44,862 nucleotides of DNA, from positions 1-44,862 of the forward strand of contig NZ_JAEULP010000022.1 of NCBI RefSeq assembly GCF_016792905.1, read 5' to 3'. Under the pieces are notes generated by a model. That model was not told the origin of the DNA, did not search any database, and saw only the letters and a program-made list of their open reading frames with translations. The stretch is from Tabrizicola sp. GTDB lineage: Bacteria; Pseudomonadota; Alphaproteobacteria; Rhodobacterales; Rhodobacteraceae. This document shows positions 42,093-44,862 of this stretch, in pieces (the stretch's first letter is position 1; each line of letters opens with the position of its first letter). The position numbers were made by a program, and so were the translations under genes.

Positions 42093-43211
42093 TCAGAGTT
42101 TCAGGGCCTCGGCCGCCGAAATCACCGGCAGCCCAAGCGCCACGCCGACGGCTTCGTAGGTCAGCTTCCCGGCATGGACGTTCAAGCCGTTCAGGAGGTG
42201 CTTGTCATCGGCGCAGGCCTTCTTCCACCCCTTGTTGGCAAGCGCCAGCATGAAGGGCATGGTCGCATTGCCAAGCGCCTGGGTCGAGGTGCGGGCGACC
42301 GCGCCCGGCATGTTCGCCACGCAGTAGTGCATGATCCCGTCGACTTCATAGATCGGGTCCTGATGCGTGGTGGCGCGCGAGGTCTCGAAGCAGCCGCCCT
42401 GGTCGATGGCGACGTCGACAAGCGCGGCGCCGGGTTTCAGCTCTTTCAGCTGGGCTTTCGAGATCAGCTTGGGTGCCGCGGCGCCGGGGATCAGGACCGC
42501 GCCGATGATCAGGTCGGCCTCACGCGCGAGGGCGATTGTGTTCCCGGCGCTGGCGTAGGCGTTCTTGAACTGGCCGCCGAACACGTCGTCCAGATAGCGC
42601 AGGCGGTTGATGGACCGGTCAAGCACGGTGACATCCGCGCCCATCCCGGCGGCGACCTTGGCCGCATGGGTGCCGACGACGCCGCCGCCGATGACCAGAA
42701 CCTTGGCGGGCGAGACGCCGGGCACGCCGCCCAAGAGGACGCCACGGCCGCCATTGGCCTTTTGCAAGGTCCAGGCGCCGACTTGCGGGGCCAGGCGACC
42801 GGCGACTTCCGACATCGGCGCCAGAAGCGGCAGGCCGCCCCGGTCGTCGGTGACGGTTTCATAGGCGATGCAGGTCGCGCCCGATGCCAGAAGATCCTTG
42901 GTCTGCTCCGGATCGGGGGCGAGGTGGAGGTAGGTGAACAGCACCTGGCCCGGGCGCAGGCGCTTGCGTTCGACGGGTTGCGGTTCCTTGACCTTGACGA
43001 TCATGTCGGCCTTGGCGAAGACCTCTTCCGCCGTGTCGACGATCTTCGCACCGGCGGCGACATAGTCGGCATCCGCGAAGCCTGCGCCAACCCCGGCCTT
43101 GGTCTCGATGATCACGTCATGACCATTGTTGACGGCTTCGCGTGCGGCATCCGGGGTCATGCCGACGCGGAACTCCTGCGGCTTGATTTCTTTCGGGCAT
43201 CCGATTTTCAT
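42093..43211 (-). CDS. ald: Alanine dehydrogenase
   Basis: Ald interconverts alanine with pyruvate and ammonia using NAD. The 372-residue product has the N-terminal signature [16 protein letters not shown], catalytic Lys75 (IVKVKEPQ) and His96 (TYLHLAPD), and the Rossmann motif [14 protein letters not shown] (about 170-183). Length is typical of the hexameric enzyme. GGGAGAG lies nine bases before ATG 43211. The divergent Lrp-type gene at 43352 is its probable regulator. Confidence 0.97.
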   Translation of the reverse strand: MKIGCPKEIKPQEFRVGMTPDAAREAVNNGHDVIIETKAGVGAGFADADYVAAGAKIVDTAEEVFAKADMIVKVKEPQPVERKRLRPGQVLFTYLHLAPDPEQTKDLLASGATCIAYETVTDDRGGLPLLAPMSEVAGRLAPQVGAWTLQKANGGRGVLLGGVPGVSPAKVLVIGGGVVGTHAAKVAAGMGADVTVLDRSINRLRYLDDVFGGQFKNAYASAGNTIALAREADLIIGAVLIPGAAAPKLISKAQLKELKPGAALVDVAIDQGGCFETSRATTHQDPIYEVDGIMHYCVANMPGAVARTSTQALGNATMPFMLALANKGWKKACADDKHLLNGLNVHAGKLTYEAVGVALGLPVISAAEALKL

Positions 43212-43351
43212 GTGTTCTCTCCCTTGGGCGTTGCGCCCTGTGGGCGCAATCCTGATCCGATTCCGTGGCGATGCTTTGAATTCTGGTTGGCGCGACGCGG
43301 GGTTCGGCGTAGGTTCTTCGACAAATACCCTCATCAGCCGAAGAATATTCA
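43212..43351. promoter_or_regulatory. Shared ald / lrp control region with inverted repeats
   Basis: This 140-bp divergent gap has a perfect TTGCGCCC-TGT-GGGCGCAA hairpin at 43231-43249 (in the ald leader), GAATTC at 43278, an inverted pair TTCTTCG (43314-43320) and CGAAGAA (43339-43345), and the palindrome GAATATTC (43343-43350) just before the Lrp start. AT-rich inverted pairs spaced by about 18 bp fit what Lrp/AsnC proteins bind; which one is used is inference. Confidence 0.45.
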
Positions 43352-43816
43352 ATGGCCCTTGAACTAGACGCCACCGACCGGCGCATCCTGACGGTGCTGC
43401 AAAAGAACGGCCGGATCACCAATGCAGAACTGTCCGAGGCGATCAATCTCTCGCCCTCCGCCTGCCACCGCCGGGTGCAGCGGCTGGAGGAGGACGGATT
43501 CATCGCCGGATATGTGGCATTGCTGGACGCCCGCCGCATGGGCCGGATGACCACGGTCTTCGTCGAGATCACCCTGCAAAGCCAGGCCGAGGACCTGCTC
43601 GATGCCTTCGAGCGCGAGGTGGCGCGCGTGCCGGACCTCCTGGAATGCCACCTAATGGCGGGGACGGCGGATTACCTGTTGAAGCTGATGGCCGAGGATA
43701 CCGAGGATTTCGCCCGCATCCACCGGCAATTCCTGTCGCGCCTGCCGGGCGTGCGCCAGATGCAGTCCAGTTTCGCCTTGCGCACCGTGGTCAAGACGAC
43801 GGCGTTGGCGGTCTAG
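43352..43816 (+). CDS. Lrp/AsnC family transcriptional regulator, probable ald regulator
   Basis: The 154-residue protein has an N-terminal helix-turn-helix (LDATDRRILTVLQKNGRITN, then LSEAINLSPSACHRRVQRLE, residues about 5-47) and a C-terminal RAM ligand-binding domain (about 65-150) that binds amino acids and forms octamers. It is divergent from ald, as are AldR-type activators that respond to alanine in Alphaproteobacteria. The stop shares the four bases CTAG with the convergent TetR gene. Confidence 0.93.
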   Translation: MALELDATDRRILTVLQKNGRITNAELSEAINLSPSACHRRVQRLEEDGFIAGYVALLDARRMGRMTTVFVEITLQSQAEDLLDAFEREVARVPDLLECHLMAGTADYLLKLMAEDTEDFARIHRQFLSRLPGVRQMQSSFALRTVVKTTALAV

Positions 43817-44400
43817 GCAGCCTGCAGATACCCCAGCACCGCGCGGCGGGTGCGGTCGGTCAGGGCGGAGCGGTCGGCCTCATGCGCCTCGCTCGCGGCG
43901 TCGATCATGCCGCGGAGGATGGCAAGGACATCCTGCGCCGTGGTTTCCGGGCGCGAGATCCTCAACTCTTCCAGCCGCGCGGCGATCAGCACGGTGATCC
44001 GGGCCGAGAATTCGGCGGCCTCGGGATCAGGCGGAAGCTGGGTGCGCGCAAGGTTCAGCGTGCGCGACAGCGAGGGCCGCGCGAGGTAATGTGCAACGGT
44101 GGCTTCGGTCAGCCCGTCGACCAGACGGGTCAGGTCATGCGCCGCGTCCGAACTGACGATGCGCTCCACCGCTTCCAGAAGGTTGGCCCGTTCGGCCCGG
44201 ATCAGTGCGGCCAGAAGCGCGATCTTGCCGGGGAAGTACTGGTAGAGCGAGCCGATGGAGACCCCGGCCCGTGCGGCGACCGCGTTCGTGGTCAGGGCAT
44301 CGAGGCCGCGGCCCGAGCAAAGATCGGCGGCCGCGGCGAGAATCCCTTCGACCTTGGCTCGGGACCGGTCCTGGCGGGGTTGTTTGCGAAGCTCGATCAT
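43813..44400 (-). CDS. TetR family transcriptional regulator
   Basis: This 195-residue protein has the TetR DNA-binding domain at residues about 12-60: ILAAAADLCSGRGLDALTTN, VAARAGVSIGSLYQYFPGK, ALLAALIRAE. The ligand-binding part is helical and not assigned. I start at ATG 44400; the frame is open 51 codons further, but the earlier stretch has no domain. No target operon is adjacent, as the upstream neighbour is rpsU and the downstream one is the convergent lrp. A related site for its own control may lie in 44401-44560, which has no gene. Confidence 0.9.
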   Translation of the reverse strand: MIELRKQPRQDRSRAKVEGILAAAADLCSGRGLDALTTNAVAARAGVSIGSLYQYFPGKIALLAALIRAERANLLEAVERIVSSDAAHDLTRLVDGLTEATVAHYLARPSLSRTLNLARTQLPPDPEAAEFSARITVLIAARLEELRISRPETTAQDVLAILRGMIDAASEAHEADRSALTDRTRRAVLGYLQAA

Positions 44401-44565
44401 GCCGCAACGGTAGGGTGCCGGGGCACGCCGGAAAACAGCAAAATGTGGCAACAATTGGAAATAGATTGTTGATGCCCGCCCAAGTTGCACCACGGTGCCG
44501 CCACAAAGTTGCCACACAATCTGCGGTTGCCGATTGGCGTCTCTTCCGGTCATGTCCGGCCAATG

Positions 44566-44594
44566 AAAAACCCCCGGCCAGGGGCGCGGGGGTT
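44566..44594 (-). terminator. Terminator after rpsU
   Basis: On the minus strand AACCCCCG, a loop of about ten bases, CGGGGGTTTTT form a rho-independent terminator about 40 bp after the rpsU stop at 44634. Confidence 0.85.
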
Positions 44595-44633
44595 GATCGG
44601 GCGGGAATCGCTTCCCCAGAGTCGCTTGACGTC

Positions 44634-44840
44634 TTAGAGACCGCCTTCGCGCTGAAGCTTCTTCCGGGCAAGTTTCCTTGCACGGCGGACCGCTTCGGCC
44701 TGTTCGCGTGCCTTCTTGACGGAGGGCTTCTCGAAATGCTGCTTGAGCTTCATTTCCCGAAACACCCCTTCACGCTGAAGTTTCTTCTTCAGAGCACGGA
44801 GAGCCTGTTCGACGTTGTTGTCGCGGACGCTGACCTGCAT
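44634..44840 (-). CDS. rpsU: 30S ribosomal protein S21
   Basis: The 68-residue basic protein matches bacterial S21 from end to end: [39 protein letters not shown], then a highly basic helix with [18 protein letters not shown]21 helps mRNA start-site selection on the 30S subunit. The upstream AGGAAGG on the minus strand is its ribosome-binding site, at the very edge of the window. As in many Alphaproteobacteria, it stands apart from dnaG and rpoD. Confidence 0.97.
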   Translation of the reverse strand: MQVSVRDNNVEQALRALKKKLQREGVFREMKLKQHFEKPSVKKAREQAEAVRRARKLARKKLQREGGL

Positions 44841-44862
44841 GTGGTTGTCACCACCTTCCTAA

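Overview
The window is high-GC, gene-dense chromosome of an alphaproteobacterium, almost certainly a member of the Rhodobacteraceae. The evidence is a CcrM-type GANTC methyltransferase next to rnhB, the DUF4170-waaA-lpxK lipid A order, the dapF-mtaB pair, an imelysin / di-haem oxidoreductase / imelysin / DUF1513 iron cluster, and frequent overlapping start and stop codons (ATGA, TGATG). Most of the window is core chromosome. There is no prophage, insertion sequence or CRISPR array; the accessory signals are dispersed palindromic repeats and one gene of unusual composition.

Layout. 0.4-2 kb: msrPQ methionine sulfoxide repair (minus). 2.3-4.5 kb: a secreted caspase-like/Sel1/peptidoglycan-binding protein with a small exported partner. 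4.5-7.2 kb: clpB (minus). 7.5-11.3 kb: a small unknown protein, then a minus-strand run of ROK kinase, cutC, an unknown protein and a beta-propeller protein. 11.3-12.0 kb: pyrF. 12.2-19.3 kb: iron region with imelysin, bfd and bfr, an AT-richer zinc-ribbon gene, then di-haem oxidoreductase, a second imelysin and a DUF1513 propeller. 19.7-21.8 kb: mtaB and dapF (minus). 21.9 kb: tRNA-Lys(TTT). 22-23.7 kb: a membrane protein with a C-terminal winged helix and two small exported proteins. 23.9-25.7 kb: rnhB and ccrM. 25.8-28.0 kb: a DUF2062 membrane protein and a ThDP enzyme. 28.1-30.4 kb: alkB-type monooxygenase and mutY (minus). 30.5-32.9 kb: dciA, a DsbA-like protein, a CoA-transferase. 32.9-35.4 kb: lpxK, waaA, DUF4170 (minus). 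35.5-37.9 kb: SPFH protein, NfeD, and a Nudix frame continuous with a CDGSH iron-sulfur protein. 38.1-40.8 kb: acyl-CoA dehydrogenase (minus) and Sua5/TsaC. 41-44.8 kb: mscL, a stand-alone ferric-reductase-like membrane protein, ald with a divergent Lrp regulator, a TetR regulator and rpsU.

How genes work together. The imelysins and the haem oxidoreductase form an envelope iron-handling module, and the inserted bfd-bfr genes store and release the iron in the cytoplasm. MsrP and MsrQ repair oxidised periplasmic methionine. Lrp probably controls ald from the shared intergenic region. LpxK and WaaA act in consecutive steps of Kdo-lipid A synthesis. Four GANTC sites in front of ccrM suggest methylation-dependent control of the methylase.

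The most unusual signal is a 66-bp element made of three successive 20-bp palindromes separated by 3-bp spacers. One copy lies between convergent genes at 32.9 kb. The other sits exactly in frame inside cutC and adds 22 residues to the protein. It resembles in principle the protein-coding palindromic elements known from Rickettsia. Three further dispersed repeat families are visible: a terminator-like TGTCCACGGTGGACA palindrome, a CCAAATATCC element with hairpins, and GTAGGGTGGG hairpins.
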